This document shows, one piece after another, positions 32,765 to 42,117 of a DNA stretch of 64,000 nt. The translations under genes were made by a program, and so were the position numbers. The stretch lies in assembly GCF_000282895.1 (NCBI RefSeq), contig NZ_ALBQ01000011.1:343114-407113 (forward strand), given 5' to 3'. Within the stretch, counting starts at the first letter, position 1. The number at the start of each line of letters is the position of its first letter. The notes under the pieces were generated by a model. That model did no database searches. It was not told the origin of the DNA and saw only the letters and a list, made by a program, of their open reading frames with translations. This DNA comes from Sphingomonas sp. ATCC 31555 (lineage in GTDB: Bacteria > Pseudomonadota > Alphaproteobacteria > Sphingomonadales > Sphingomonadaceae).

Positions 32765-32904
32765 GTGAGTGTTCCCCAGAAATTCTTGATGCGGCGCAAT
32801 GCAGTCTTGCGTCCGAAGGCGCCTGTCAAGCTCCAGGCGCGCAGCGCGGCAACCTGCCCTTAGGGTGCCCTGTACTGCCACCATATAGCCACTATCTAAG
32901 GCCA

Positions 32905-34014
32905 ATGGCATCTCCTATGACCCAATCGCTTGCCTTCGATCTTCCGGACGCCGAAGTCTCGGCGACGATCGCGCGCATCCGGCTTTCGGGCGTTCCGGAC
33001 GATCGCGCAATGTTGCGCGCCGCCGCGGAGCTGACCCGCGATCTCCACACGCCCAAGCAGTGGCTGTATTGGACCGACTGCCTGCTTTCCGCAGCGATCG
33101 GATATGCCGGCATGGCGACGGCGATGTTTGCGGCTTCGCCGCTGGTCGCGGTGATCGGCGGGGTGATTGCGGTGCTGGCGCTTTACCGTGCCGAGCTGTT
33201 CATCCACGAGATCACGCACCTGAAGCATTCGCTGCTGCCCGGCTTCCGGCTGGGATGGAACCTGATCGTCGGGATTCCGCTGCTGCTGCCGTCGTTCATG
33301 TATGAAGGCATTCACAGCCTGCACCACGCGCGGACTCGCTATGGCACCGATCAGGATCCCGAGTATCTGCCGCTCGCGCGGATGAAGCCGTGGACGCTGC
33401 CGCTGTTCCTGCTCGTCTCGGTGCTGATGCCGATCGGGCTGCTGATCCGCTTTGCCGTGCTGGGGCCGCTCTCGCTGCTGTTTCCCAGGCTGCGCCGCCT
33501 GGTTGTCGCGCGCTATTCGGGGCTGCAGATCAACCCGGCCTTCGAGCGCCGCGCGCCGGAAGGCGAGTTCCGCCGCCAGTGGTTCTGGCAGGAGCTTGGC
33601 GCGAGCCTGTTCGCGATGGTGCTGATCGGGATCACCGTGGCGGGCATCCTGCCGCTGCGCGCGTTCCTTGCCTATATCGTGATCGTCGCCGCTTCGGCCG
33701 TGCTCAACCAGGTTCGCACGCTGGTCGCGCATCTGTGGGAGAATGAAGGCGAACCGCTGACGGTGACGGCCCAGTATCTCGATAGTGTCAACGTGCCGGA
33801 GCCGGGCTTGCTGCCCTATCTGTGGGCGCCGGTGGGCCTGCGCTACCACGCGTTGCACCATCTGCTGCCGGCAGTGCCGTATCATTCGCTGGGCGAGGCG
33901 CATCGCCGGCTGGTTGCCGCGCTAGATCCGAATTCTGCGTATCACAAGGCCAATTATCCGACCCTGTCGGGCCTGGTCGTCAAACTGGCGCAGGGCACGA
34001 TGCGGCAGCGCTGA
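32905..34014 (+). CDS. Membrane fatty acid desaturase/hydroxylase
   Basis: A 369-residue integral membrane di-iron enzyme. The three histidine boxes are 'LFIHEITHLKH', 'EGIHSLHHAR' and 'RYHALHHLLP', with at least four hydrophobic helices between them. It would insert a double bond or hydroxyl into an acyl chain; the exact substrate cannot be told. It is divergent from the GNAT-like gene (140-base gap) and ends in a terminator. Confidence 0.85.
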   Translation: MASPMTQSLAFDLPDAEVSATIARIRLSGVPDDRAMLRAAAELTRDLHTPKQWLYWTDCLLSAAIGYAGMATAMFAASPLVAVIGGVIAVLALYRAELFIHEITHLKHSLLPGFRLGWNLIVGIPLLLPSFMYEGIHSLHHARTRYGTDQDPEYLPLARMKPWTLPLFLLVSVLMPIGLLIRFAVLGPLSLLFPRLRRLVVARYSGLQINPAFERRAPEGEFRRQWFWQELGASLFAMVLIGITVAGILPLRAFLAYIVIVAASAVLNQVRTLVAHLWENEGEPLTVTAQYLDSVNVPEPGLLPYLWAPVGLRYHALHHLLPAVPYHSLGEAHRRLVAALDPNSAYHKANYPTLSGLVVKLAQGTMRQR

Positions 34015-34036
34015 ACGCCGACCGTCGGGGGGATCG

Positions 34037-34071
34037 GGGCCGGGCACCAGGGTGCACCGGCCCTTTCTTTT
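34037..34071 (+). terminator. Rho-independent terminator after the desaturase gene
   Basis: GGGCCGGGCAC pairs with GTGCACCGGCCC with one bulged base, followed by TTTCTTTT. It lies 23 bases after the stop codon. Confidence 0.78.
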
Positions 34072-34133
34072 GCCGCGGCCTTGCGCGCGGCACGGTGCCG
34101 GCTAGCATCGCCCGATCGATGCAGGAGAGGGGC

Positions 34134-34928
34134 ATGGGCGTGAGACTCGCACTGGCAATTGGCGGACTGATCCTGGCGGCATTGCCGGCAAGCGCACAGA
34201 CGCGCTGGCCGAACGGCGCAAAGGCGGCGGTGGTGCTCACCTATGACGACGCGCTCGAATCGCACCTTGCCAATGCCATCCCTGCGCTGGACGCCGCGGG
34301 GCTGAAGGGCACCTTCTTCCTCGCCAATGTAAAGGAGGCCGATGTCGATCGCTGGCGCCGCGCCGCGATGTCAGGCCACGAGCTGGCCAACCACACCATG
34401 TTCCATCCGTGCACGCACGATGTGTACCCGGCGGATCCGCGCTATGTGAGCGAAGCCTATACGCCGGCGAGTATGCTCCGCGAGATCGCGCAGATGAACG
34501 TGCTTCTGCACGCGCTGGACGGCAAGGACCGCCACGGCATGGCAACACCTTGCGGGCAGAGCCTGGCGGGTGGCGTCGATTATCTGGAAGAGCTTCGCAA
34601 GGCGGGCACCGTCACCTATGTCCGCGGCGTGGCGGACGCGCCCTCCAGCGCGCGCGCGGACGTTTCGAAGACGGATCCCATGCGCGTGCCCTCACGCCCG
34701 TTCGACGTGGGCGCCACGGCGGAAAAGATGATCGCCTATGTTCGCGAGGCCGAACAGGGTGGTGGCTGGGCGGTGTTCCTGTTCCACGGCGTCGGCGGCG
34801 ACTATACGGTGCTGTCGGACGGCGAGCATCGCAAGTTCGTCGCATGGCTGGCGCAGCATCGCGGCGAGGTGTGGGTGACGACGCTGCAGGAGGCGCTCGA
34901 CTGGGCGAAGGCGCATCCTGGCAAGTAG
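34134..34928 (+). CDS. Secreted polysaccharide deacetylase
   Basis: A 264-residue NodB-domain protein with a signal peptide ('LALAIGGLILAALPASA', cleaved before 'QTR'). The metal and catalytic residues are in 'VLTYDDALES' and 'ELANHTMFHPC' (His-X3-His). 'AVFLFHGVGGDY' is the C-terminal histidine motif. It removes acetyl groups from an envelope or extracellular polysaccharide. The ATG at 34134 follows AGGAGAGG. Confidence 0.86.
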   Translation: MGVRLALAIGGLILAALPASAQTRWPNGAKAAVVLTYDDALESHLANAIPALDAAGLKGTFFLANVKEADVDRWRRAAMSGHELANHTMFHPCTHDVYPADPRYVSEAYTPASMLREIAQMNVLLHALDGKDRHGMATPCGQSLAGGVDYLEELRKAGTVTYVRGVADAPSSARADVSKTDPMRVPSRPFDVGATAEKMIAYVREAEQGGGWAVFLFHGVGGDYTVLSDGEHRKFVAWLAQHRGEVWVTTLQEALDWAKAHPGK

Positions 34929-34964
34929 ACTGCGTCGATTTCCTACCCTCTTCAGGCGCGAAGA

Positions 34965-35543
34965 TCAGGCGGGGGCAAGCGCCGGCCGAGCACGGCGGAT
35001 CGCGACGCCGACGACGCCAATCCCTGCCAACAGCAGCATCCAGGTGCCGGGTTCAGGAACGGGTGCCGACGCGGTCGTCTCGCGCACGACAGCACCGGCT
35101 GAGAGGAAGGCGCCGGTCTGCGACGCCGTGACGAAGGACACCGAACCGCTGCCGATAGTGTCGACGTCGAACACGATGTAGAAGTCGTCCGTCCCCGGCA
35201 GCGACACGTTCCCGCCGTTGATCGCGCCACCGACACCGATGCGACCGGTTCTTACGAAATCGTTTGGCCCGAAATAGCCGGCGATCGGGGCCGTCGAGAA
35301 GGGTGCCGCGTTGACTTGCCCATCGGTGATGACGCGGAAGTAATCCGGTGCGCCGAAAAAGCCGTTCTTGGTATTGTCGCATGTAACCGTGATATCGGCG
35401 CTGAACGTCTGGAAGGGGGCTGGCTGGCCCGCGAAATTCATGAACTGATTGGCAGTGACATTGAAGCTGCGCGTGAGGAGCGCCGCCTCCGCGGATCCCG
35501 TTGCCGATACCGCGAGCACCGCGGCGTAGATCAAGCCCTTCAT
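34965..35543 (-). CDS. PEP-CTERM exported protein
   Basis: A 192-residue exported protein with an N-terminal signal peptide ('MKGLIYAAVLAVSATGSAEA'). The C-terminus is a PEP-CTERM tail: 'VPEPGTWMLLLAGIGVVGVA' followed by 'IRRARP'. Such proteins are processed by an exosortase and are linked to exopolysaccharide production. The body, rich in Gly, Ser, Thr and Val, has no recognised domain. No exosortase gene is in the window. Confidence 0.82.
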   Translation of the reverse strand: MKGLIYAAVLAVSATGSAEAALLTRSFNVTANQFMNFAGQPAPFQTFSADITVTCDNTKNGFFGAPDYFRVITDGQVNAAPFSTAPIAGYFGPNDFVRTGRIGVGGAINGGNVSLPGTDDFYIVFDVDTIGSGSVSFVTASQTGAFLSAGAVVRETTASAPVPEPGTWMLLLAGIGVVGVAIRRARPALAPA

Positions 35544-35654
35544 ATCTTTGCCCTTTTAGAGGTTTCAGGGATACGCTCCGCGGGCGACGATAGCAACATC
35601 CGCGCGCTGCACTTTACCCAGGTGCACGACAGCGTTGCGCGAGGTGCGGCCCCG

Positions 35655-36752
35655 CTACTCCTCGGTCCGCAGCAGCACCGCCTCGCCGATCATCAGGAAC
35701 AGCAGGAAGGGCGCCCAGGCCGCGAGGAAGGGCGGGTAGGCGCCGAGATTGCCCATCGCCAGCGCGAAATTATCCGCGACGAAATAGAGGAAGCCCAGCG
35801 CCATCCCGATCACCACGCGCACGAACAGCTTGCCCGAACGCGCCAGGCCGAAGGCGGAGACGCCGCCCAGCAGCGGCATCAGTAGCGCCGACAGTGGGCC
35901 GGAGAGCTTGTGCCACAGCGATCCCTCCAGCGCCTTGGTCGGGCGGCCGGCCTGGCGCAATTCGCCGATTGCGCTGCGCAGTTCACTGAACGAATGCGAA
36001 TCGGGATCAACATGGGCCAGGGTGAACTGATCCGGGCGCACGCCCTGTGCGATGACGGTGGTGCCGATCGTCGTCAGCGTACCGCTCGCGACATCGAAAC
36101 GCTGGGCGCCGTCCACGCGCCAGCCATTGCCGGCAAGGACGCCGTGCTTCGCCGTCAGGATCGAGGTAAGCGAGCCGTTCTCCCGCTCATAGACCTTGAT
36201 GTCGTACAGCTGGGCGGCCGTGCCCTTGCCCTTGATCTGGTTCACCTGGATCAGGTTGCCGGCCGACTGCACCCACACATTGGCGCGATCGCCGCGATCG
36301 ACGGGAAGGGGGGCATAATCAACCTTCTTCCACTGTTCGAGCGTGGACGTGGCGCGGCTGACGATACGGTCGTTGAACGCGAACGAAAGCCCTGCGACAA
36401 CAAGCCCGGAAAGCATCAGTGGCGCCAGCACCTGGTGCGCCGAAAGCCCGCCCGACTTGAGCGAGATGACTTCGCTGTTCTGGTTGAGCTGCGCGAGCGT
36501 GAAGATCGCCCCGCCCAGTACCGAATAGGGCAGGAAGGTCGCGACGATCTGCGGCACGCGTAGCGTCACGTAGCGCAGGATCTCCGCATTGCCGTTACCG
36601 GGATAGGCAAGGATTCCCGCCGATTCCGTCAGCAGATCGAGCGACGTCAGCACCAGGACGAGCGCGCCGAGCAGCGCGAAAGTCCGCACAACGAAAAGCC
36701 GCGCCATGTAAAGCGAGACGATTTGGGATGGGAACAGCGCGCGCAGGCTCAT
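35655..36752 (-). CDS. lptG: Lipopolysaccharide export permease LptG
   Basis: A 365-residue inner-membrane permease of the LptB2FG transporter. Six helices are arranged as three plus three around a periplasmic beta-jellyroll domain ('ILTAKHGVLAGNGWRVDGAQ' belongs to it). The start 'MSLRALFPSQIVSLYMARLF' at 36752 overlaps the end of the upstream gene by four bases. Sphingomonads replace LPS by glycosphingolipids, so the substrate of this exporter is an open point. Confidence 0.82.
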   Translation of the reverse strand: MSLRALFPSQIVSLYMARLFVVRTFALLGALVLVLTSLDLLTESAGILAYPGNGNAEILRYVTLRVPQIVATFLPYSVLGGAIFTLAQLNQNSEVISLKSGGLSAHQVLAPLMLSGLVVAGLSFAFNDRIVSRATSTLEQWKKVDYAPLPVDRGDRANVWVQSAGNLIQVNQIKGKGTAAQLYDIKVYERENGSLTSILTAKHGVLAGNGWRVDGAQRFDVASGTLTTIGTTVIAQGVRPDQFTLAHVDPDSHSFSELRSAIGELRQAGRPTKALEGSLWHKLSGPLSALLMPLLGGVSAFGLARSGKLFVRVVIGMALGFLYFVADNFALAMGNLGAYPPFLAAWAPFLLFLMIGEAVLLRTEE

Positions 36753-37960
36753 TTCGCGGCCTCCGCCAGACGGCGGCGACGGCGGCCGCCCGGCAGGAAG
36801 CGGCCGATCAGCTTGCCCGTCTTGGCGAACACGCGCTCCAGCGCGCCGATCGGCTGCCCACCGGGTACATAGGCCACGGTGTAGTACATCCAGATCGTCA
36901 GCCCCGCGAAGATGGCGAACGGCACCCATAGCGCGATCAGCGGATCGATCAGGCCCAGGCTGCCCACGCCCTGCGCATATTCATTCACCTTGTGATAGGT
37001 GACGATCATCAGGATCGACAGGAACACGCCGAGCATCGACGTGGAGCGCTTCGGCGGAATGCCCAGCGCTACCGCCAGCATGGGCAGCAGGAACATCGTC
37101 GTCACTTCGGCCATGCGATAGTGGAACGCCGAACGGCTCGTCTCGCGCTCCACCTGATCGGCGGTGCGGTTGCGCCCGATCACCGCCAGTTCGGGTAGCG
37201 TGCGTTCCAGATTGCTGTCGCCGCGCTTGCGAAACTGCTCATATTTGGGGAGCGGGATCGGCAGATTATGGGTGCTGAAGGTGAGCACGCGCGGCACCGG
37301 CGAGCTCTTGTCCTGATGGACCAGGCGACCGTTGGTGAGGCGGAAGATGATCGTGTCCGGATCGTCCGAGCGCAGAAACTGGCCGGTCTGCGCGGTCACC
37401 GCCAGCGGCGTGCCGTCGTTGGTCGTCATCTGCACGAAGATGCCGCGCAGGTCGCGCCCTTCATTCTGGCTCGATTCGATCCGCAGCGTCATCTTCGAAC
37501 CGAAATTGGTAAACTCGCCCACCTTGATCGATGCACCCAGCGCGCCGGAGCGCAGCTCAAAGCGAAGCTGCTCATAATTGTAGCGCGAGGTGGGCTGAAC
37601 GAAGCCGACGATCGCGAAGTTTACCGCCGCCAGCACGATCGCATACATGTAGGGCACGCGCAGCAGCCGGGTGTAGCTGACGCCCACGGCGCGCAGCACG
37701 TCTAGCTCCGAGCTGGTCGCCAATCGGCGGAAGGCGAGCAGCACGCCCAGCAGCAACCCGATCGGGATGCCGAGGCCCAGATATTCCGGCAGCAGATTGG
37801 CGAGCATCCGCCATACCACGCTCACCGGCCCTCCTTCGGTCGCGACGAATTCGAAAAGCCGCAGCATCCGATCCAGCACGAGCAGCATGGCGGAGATGAT
37901 CAGGGTGGAGATCAGCGGCACCGCGATCAGCCGCGCCATGTAGCGATCGATCGAATTCAT
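36749..37960 (-). CDS. lptF: Lipopolysaccharide export permease LptF
   Basis: A 403-residue partner of the preceding gene, with the same 3+3 helix layout. The N-terminus 'MNSIDRYMARLIAVPLISTL' and the periplasmic segment 'FGSKMTLRIESSQNEGRDLR' are typical of LptF/YjgP. The frame extends upstream to 38170, but homology begins at the ATG at 37960. It is divergent from obgE. Confidence 0.84.
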   Translation of the reverse strand: MNSIDRYMARLIAVPLISTLIISAMLLVLDRMLRLFEFVATEGGPVSVVWRMLANLLPEYLGLGIPIGLLLGVLLAFRRLATSSELDVLRAVGVSYTRLLRVPYMYAIVLAAVNFAIVGFVQPTSRYNYEQLRFELRSGALGASIKVGEFTNFGSKMTLRIESSQNEGRDLRGIFVQMTTNDGTPLAVTAQTGQFLRSDDPDTIIFRLTNGRLVHQDKSSPVPRVLTFSTHNLPIPLPKYEQFRKRGDSNLERTLPELAVIGRNRTADQVERETSRSAFHYRMAEVTTMFLLPMLAVALGIPPKRSTSMLGVFLSILMIVTYHKVNEYAQGVGSLGLIDPLIALWVPFAIFAGLTIWMYYTVAYVPGGQPIGALERVFAKTGKLIGRFLPGGRRRRRLAEAAK

Positions 37961-38148
37961 GCGGGTGGCTGAACGTCCTTCGAGCTTGATCCTTGCGCCC
38001 ACGAAACGGCGTATGAGCGGAAATGATCCGCTCGCGTATAGCCGTGCTGAACGCCGATGCCACCCGGAAAGTGTCGTTTGTGCGACGTGCGCGGCGCGCC
38101 GACGCTGCCGGGGGTGACGGAATCGCGCCGAACGTCTATGGGCTTGCG

Positions 38149-39204
38149 ATGCATTTCCTCGATCAAGCAAAGATTTTCGTCCGCTCCGGTACGGGCGGTC
38201 CCGGTGCCGTGAGCTTCCGGCGCGAAAAGTTCATCGAATATGGCGGCCCGGATGGCGGCAACGGCGGCAAGGGCGGCGACATCATTTTCGAAGCCGTCGC
38301 GGGCCTCAATACGCTCATCGATTTCCGCTACACCCAGCATTTCCGGGCGCCGCGCGGCTCCGGCGGATCGGGATCGAACCGCACCGGCGGGGGCGGTGAC
38401 GATCTAGTGATCAAGGTGCCGATCGGCACGCAGGTGCTGGCGGACGACGACGAACGTACGCTGCTGCTCGACCTGACCAAGGAAGGCGAGCGCGTCGTGT
38501 TCCTGCGCGGCGGCGATGGCGGTCGCGGCAACGCGAGCTACAAGACGTCGACCAACCGGGCCCCGCGCCAGCACGGCACCGGCTGGCCGGGCGACGAGGC
38601 CTGGGTCTGGCTGCGCCTGAAGCTGCTCGCCGATGCCGGGCTGGTCGGTCTGCCGAACGCCGGCAAGTCCACCTTCATCAACGCGGTGACCAACGCGCAG
38701 GCGAAGGTGGGCGAATATGCCTTCACCACCACTCGGCCGCAGTTGGGCGTGGTGCGCCACAAGGGGCAGGAGTTCGTGATCGCGGACATCCCCGGCCTGA
38801 TCGAAGGCGCGGCGGAAGGCGCGGGCATTGGCGATCGCTTCCTGGGCCATATCGAACGCTGTCAGGTGCTGCTGCACCTGATCGACGCGAATGACGAGGA
38901 TGTCGCCACCAGCTACCGCATCGTACGCGACGAGCTGGAAGCCTATGGCGCGGGCCTTATCGACAAGCCGGTGGTGGTCGCGCTCAACAAGATCGATACG
39001 CTGGACGACGAACTGATCGCCGCGCTGTCGGCCGAGCTTGAAGAGGCGAGCGGTGCGCAGGTGATTCCGATCTCCGGCGCGGCCGGTACCGGCGTGGACT
39101 GGGTGCTCGATCAGCTGCTGGAAGCGATCGGGCCGGGCCCCGGCATCGCGCGCGACATCGCCGCGGATGACGACGAGGAACCCGTCGAATGGTCGCCGGT
39201 CTGA
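38149..39204 (+). CDS. obgE: GTPase ObgE/CgtA
   Basis: A 351-residue essential ribosome-associated GTPase. The glycine-rich Obg fold (1-160) includes '[14 protein letters not shown]'. The G domain has 'GLPNAGKST' (G1), 'TTTRPQLG' (switch), '[10 protein letters not shown]' (G3) and 'ALNKID' (G4). Homology starts at '[11 protein letters not shown]', so the ATG at 38149 was chosen. It is followed by proB after one gene, a common association. Confidence 0.94.
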   Translation: MHFLDQAKIFVRSGTGGPGAVSFRREKFIEYGGPDGGNGGKGGDIIFEAVAGLNTLIDFRYTQHFRAPRGSGGSGSNRTGGGGDDLVIKVPIGTQVLADDDERTLLLDLTKEGERVVFLRGGDGGRGNASYKTSTNRAPRQHGTGWPGDEAWVWLRLKLLADAGLVGLPNAGKSTFINAVTNAQAKVGEYAFTTTRPQLGVVRHKGQEFVIADIPGLIEGAAEGAGIGDRFLGHIERCQVLLHLIDANDEDVATSYRIVRDELEAYGAGLIDKPVVVALNKIDTLDDELIAALSAELEEASGAQVIPISGAAGTGVDWVLDQLLEAIGPGPGIARDIAADDDEEPVEWSPV

Positions 39205-39254
39205 CGCATTTCTAGGGCATTGCCAGCCCCCTGACTCGTTTGGGGAGGGTGCTG

Positions 39255-39989
39255 ATGGGTGCTTTGGGCTGGCTGCGTGGGCTGTTTCGCGCGCGGCCGC
39301 AGGCGAAGACGGCCCATGCCGCACCCGCCAGCCTCGCCGATCGTTCGGCAGCGGCGCGGGCGCGGTTCTGGGAAGCACTCGGGCCCACCAGCGATCGAAT
39401 CCTGTCCAGCGCGCCGGCAGGATCGCGCTGGCCGGGCGGGCACGAGGCCTATCGGCTGATCCATCGCGGCAGTGCGATCCTGCTCGCCACCGATGGGCTT
39501 TCCGATCCACTGGACGACGCAAGCGCCACCAACGGATTTGAGGTCGAGCTGTTCATCGAAGGCGCGGGCGAAGGCGCCGCGTCCCAGGTGGCGGGCGATG
39601 GCTGGATGCTCGAAGTCCTGCGGCGGGTGGCGGCGATCGTGGCCGAGGAGCGGGGCATTCTGGCGCCGCTGGAACGCCACGGCCCAATCCCGCTGGAATT
39701 GACCAATGTCTCCGCCTCCGCTGCGATCGCCGCGCGGATGCCGTCGTATTTCCTGACGGCGGACGATGTGCTGGGCGTGCTGATCGGCGGTCCGGAGCCC
39801 GATTTCGCCACGTGGATTGAAGATATGCCGCTGTCGACCGTGCGCGTGGTGCCGGTGGTGCTGCTGACCGCAGCCGAGCTGGGCGAGATCCGCGCCGGCG
39901 ACAGCGAGACGCGCGACGCGGTGACGGCGGCGCTGGCGGCGGCGGGAAGCGGCCATTGCTGCGACCTGCAGCGCGAATCGATCGTTTGA
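39255..39989 (+). CDS. Suppressor-of-fused (SUFU) domain-like protein
   Basis: A 244-residue protein without signal peptide. 'NGFEVELFIEG' in the middle and a C-terminal 'LLTAAELGEIRAG' followed by 'GHCCDLQRESIV' resemble the bacterial SUFU-like domain found in some toxin-immunity and polymorphic-toxin settings. The N-terminus is basic and Ala-rich. The resemblance is moderate. The ATG at 39255 follows GGGGAGG. It lies between obgE and proB. Confidence 0.5.
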   Translation: MGALGWLRGLFRARPQAKTAHAAPASLADRSAAARARFWEALGPTSDRILSSAPAGSRWPGGHEAYRLIHRGSAILLATDGLSDPLDDASATNGFEVELFIEGAGEGAASQVAGDGWMLEVLRRVAAIVAEERGILAPLERHGPIPLELTNVSASAAIAARMPSYFLTADDVLGVLIGGPEPDFATWIEDMPLSTVRVVPVVLLTAAELGEIRAGDSETRDAVTAALAAAGSGHCCDLQRESIV

Positions 39990-40031
39990 TCGGCTTGGCA
40001 GATGGCGAGCGGCACCGCTAAGAGCCCCGCA

Positions 40032-41177
40032 ATGTCCGCGCCCGCTGCCTCCGCCGATGCGATCGGCTTCACGCCCTCCACTTGTGGCCGGCTGGTCGTG
40101 AAGGTGGGTTCGTCGCTGCTGGTGGATGCCGAAGGGCAGGTACGCCGCGATTGGCTGGCCGGCTTGGTCGCCGATCTGGGTGCGCGGGCGCGGCTGGGGC
40201 AGCAGCTGGTGGTGGTTTCCTCCGGCGCGATCGCGCTGGGCGCGCGGCGGCTGAAGCTGCCCAAGGGCGGTCGCGCCAGCTTGGAAGACGCGCAGGCGGC
40301 GGCCGCAACCGGGCAGATCGCCCTGTCGAGCATCTGGGCAGAATTGCTGCACGATCAGGGGCTTACCGCCGCGCAGATGCTCGTTACGCTCGACGACCTC
40401 GAGGATCGCCGGCGCTATCTCAACGTCTCCGCGACGCTGGATCGGCTGCTGCGGCTCGGCGTGGTGCCGGTCATCAACGAGAATGATTCGGTGGCGACCG
40501 AGGAGATCCGCTTCGGCGACAATGACCGCCTGGCCGCACGGGTCGCCAGCGCCGCCAATGCGGACGGCGTGGTGCTGCTTTCCGATGTCGACGGTCTCTA
40601 CACCGCCAATCCCAACACCAACCCCGATGCGACGCTGATCCCGGTGGTGACGGTGATCGACGAGCGGATCGAATCGATGGCGGATCGCGGCTCGGCCTCG
40701 GGCATGGGTTCGGGCGGGATGGTGTCGAAGATCGAGGCGGCGCGGATCGCCACCAGCGCCGGCGCCCATCTCGCGATCACCGACGGGCGCGTGGCGCACC
40801 CGTTGGCGCGGCTGGCGGAAGAGGGCAGGGGCACGCTGTTCCTCGCGCAGAAGGGCGCGGCCGCACGCAAGGCGTGGCTGCGCGGCGGCCTGACGGCGAA
40901 GGGCGCGATCCATATCGACGCCGGCGCCGCGCAGGCGCTGCGCGACGGGCGCAGCCTGCTTTCGGCCGGGGCGACGCGCGTCGAAGGGCGGTTCGCGCGC
41001 GGCGACCTGATCGTGGTGGTGGGCCCAGACGGCAAGCATCTCGCCCGCGGGCTCGCCGAATATGGCCATGTCGATGCTTCCCGCATCGTGGGGCGGCGCA
41101 GCGAGGAAGTCGGCGCGATCTTGGGCTATGCCCCGCGCAGCGCGCTCGTCCATCGCAGCCATATGGCGCTGCTGTGA
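40032..41177 (+). CDS. proB: Glutamate 5-kinase
   Basis: A 381-residue enzyme that phosphorylates glutamate in the first step of proline synthesis. 'LVVKVGSSLLVD' is the kinase N-terminus, 'VINENDSVATEEIRFGDND' and 'SGMGSGGMVSKIEAA' are catalytic-loop motifs, and the C-terminal 90 residues form a PUA domain. A second ATG at 40002 is possible. It overlaps the next gene by four bases. Confidence 0.93.
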   Translation: MSAPAASADAIGFTPSTCGRLVVKVGSSLLVDAEGQVRRDWLAGLVADLGARARLGQQLVVVSSGAIALGARRLKLPKGGRASLEDAQAAAATGQIALSSIWAELLHDQGLTAAQMLVTLDDLEDRRRYLNVSATLDRLLRLGVVPVINENDSVATEEIRFGDNDRLAARVASAANADGVVLLSDVDGLYTANPNTNPDATLIPVVTVIDERIESMADRGSASGMGSGGMVSKIEAARIATSAGAHLAITDGRVAHPLARLAEEGRGTLFLAQKGAAARKAWLRGGLTAKGAIHIDAGAAQALRDGRSLLSAGATRVEGRFARGDLIVVVGPDGKHLARGLAEYGHVDASRIVGRRSEEVGAILGYAPRSALVHRSHMALL

Positions 41178-42079
41178 GCGTCCTTGCCATCACCGGCGGC
41201 ACCGGCTTTGTCGGTTCGCGGCTGATCGCGCTGGCGCTGGCTGCGGGGCACGAGGTGCGGGCGCTCACGCGCCGCGAACAGCCCGCGCAAGCAGGCCTGA
41301 CCTGGATCCGCGGCGATCTCGACGCGCTCGAGGCGCTGGCGCAGCTTTGCCAGGGTGCCGACGCGGTGATCCATGTCGCGGGCGTGGTGAATGCACCCGA
41401 TCAGGACGGCTTCGCGCGCGGCAACATCACCGGCACTGCGAACATGCTTGCCGCGGCGACCAGCGCTGGCGTGCGGCGCTTCGTCCATGTCTCCTCGCTC
41501 GCCAGCCGCGAGCCGCAGCTGTCGGCCTATGGCTGGTCGAAGGGCGAAGCGGACAGGCTGGTGCGCGCTTCCGGGCTCGACTGGACGATCGTGCGACCAC
41601 CGGCGATCTATGGCCCCGGCGATCTCGAAATGCTGGAGCTGTTCCGCGTTGCCCGCTTCGGGCTTGCGCTGCTGCCGCCGGGCGGACGCATCTCGGTGAT
41701 CGAGGTGAGCGACCTGGGCCGGCTGCTGCTCGCGCTCGCCGCGACGGAGCGCTTTCCCGGAGAGATCGATCCCGATGACGGGCGGGAAGGAGGCTGGAGT
41801 CATCCCGCCTTCGCCCACGCGATCGGCGCGGCGGTGGGCCGGCGCGTGCTCGCCCTGTCGCTCCCCAAAGCCGTGCTGATGGCCGGCGCGCGCGTCGATC
41901 GGCTGGTGCGCGGCAGGCGGGCGAAGCTGACGCCGGATCGCGTCTCCTATTTCTGCCATCCCGATTGGGTGGCCGATCCCGCGCACCGAGCGCCGGCCAA
42001 TCTGTGGACGCCGCAGGTGCCAACCGAATCGGGCTTGGCGGAGACGGCGCGCTGGTATCGCGACAAGGGGCTGTTGTGA
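41174..42079 (+). CDS. NAD(P)-binding epimerase/reductase, candidate ceramide reductase
   Basis: A 301-residue extended-SDR protein. 'VLAITGGTGFVGSRLIALAL' binds the cofactor, and the catalytic pair is in 'LSAYGWSKGEA' (Tyr-X3-Lys). It lies two genes upstream of acp-spt. In Caulobacter a protein annotated as NAD-dependent epimerase (CerR) in the spt locus reduces 3-ketoceramide, so this gene is a candidate for that step. The fold is certain, the role is inference. The GTG start overlaps the proB stop. Confidence 0.78.
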   Translation: MSVLAITGGTGFVGSRLIALALAAGHEVRALTRREQPAQAGLTWIRGDLDALEALAQLCQGADAVIHVAGVVNAPDQDGFARGNITGTANMLAAATSAGVRRFVHVSSLASREPQLSAYGWSKGEADRLVRASGLDWTIVRPPAIYGPGDLEMLELFRVARFGLALLPPGGRISVIEVSDLGRLLLALAATERFPGEIDPDDGREGGWSHPAFAHAIGAAVGRRVLALSLPKAVLMAGARVDRLVRGRRAKLTPDRVSYFCHPDWVADPAHRAPANLWTPQVPTESGLAETARWYRDKGLL

Positions 42080-42117
42080 GCCCGATTCGCCCTTAACCAA
42101 CCTATAATGGGCAGGTG

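Noticed and set aside
39111..41162. 683-codon minus-strand ORF
   Set aside because: It lies opposite proB and the SUFU-like gene; composition is that of a frame shadow and no motif is seen.
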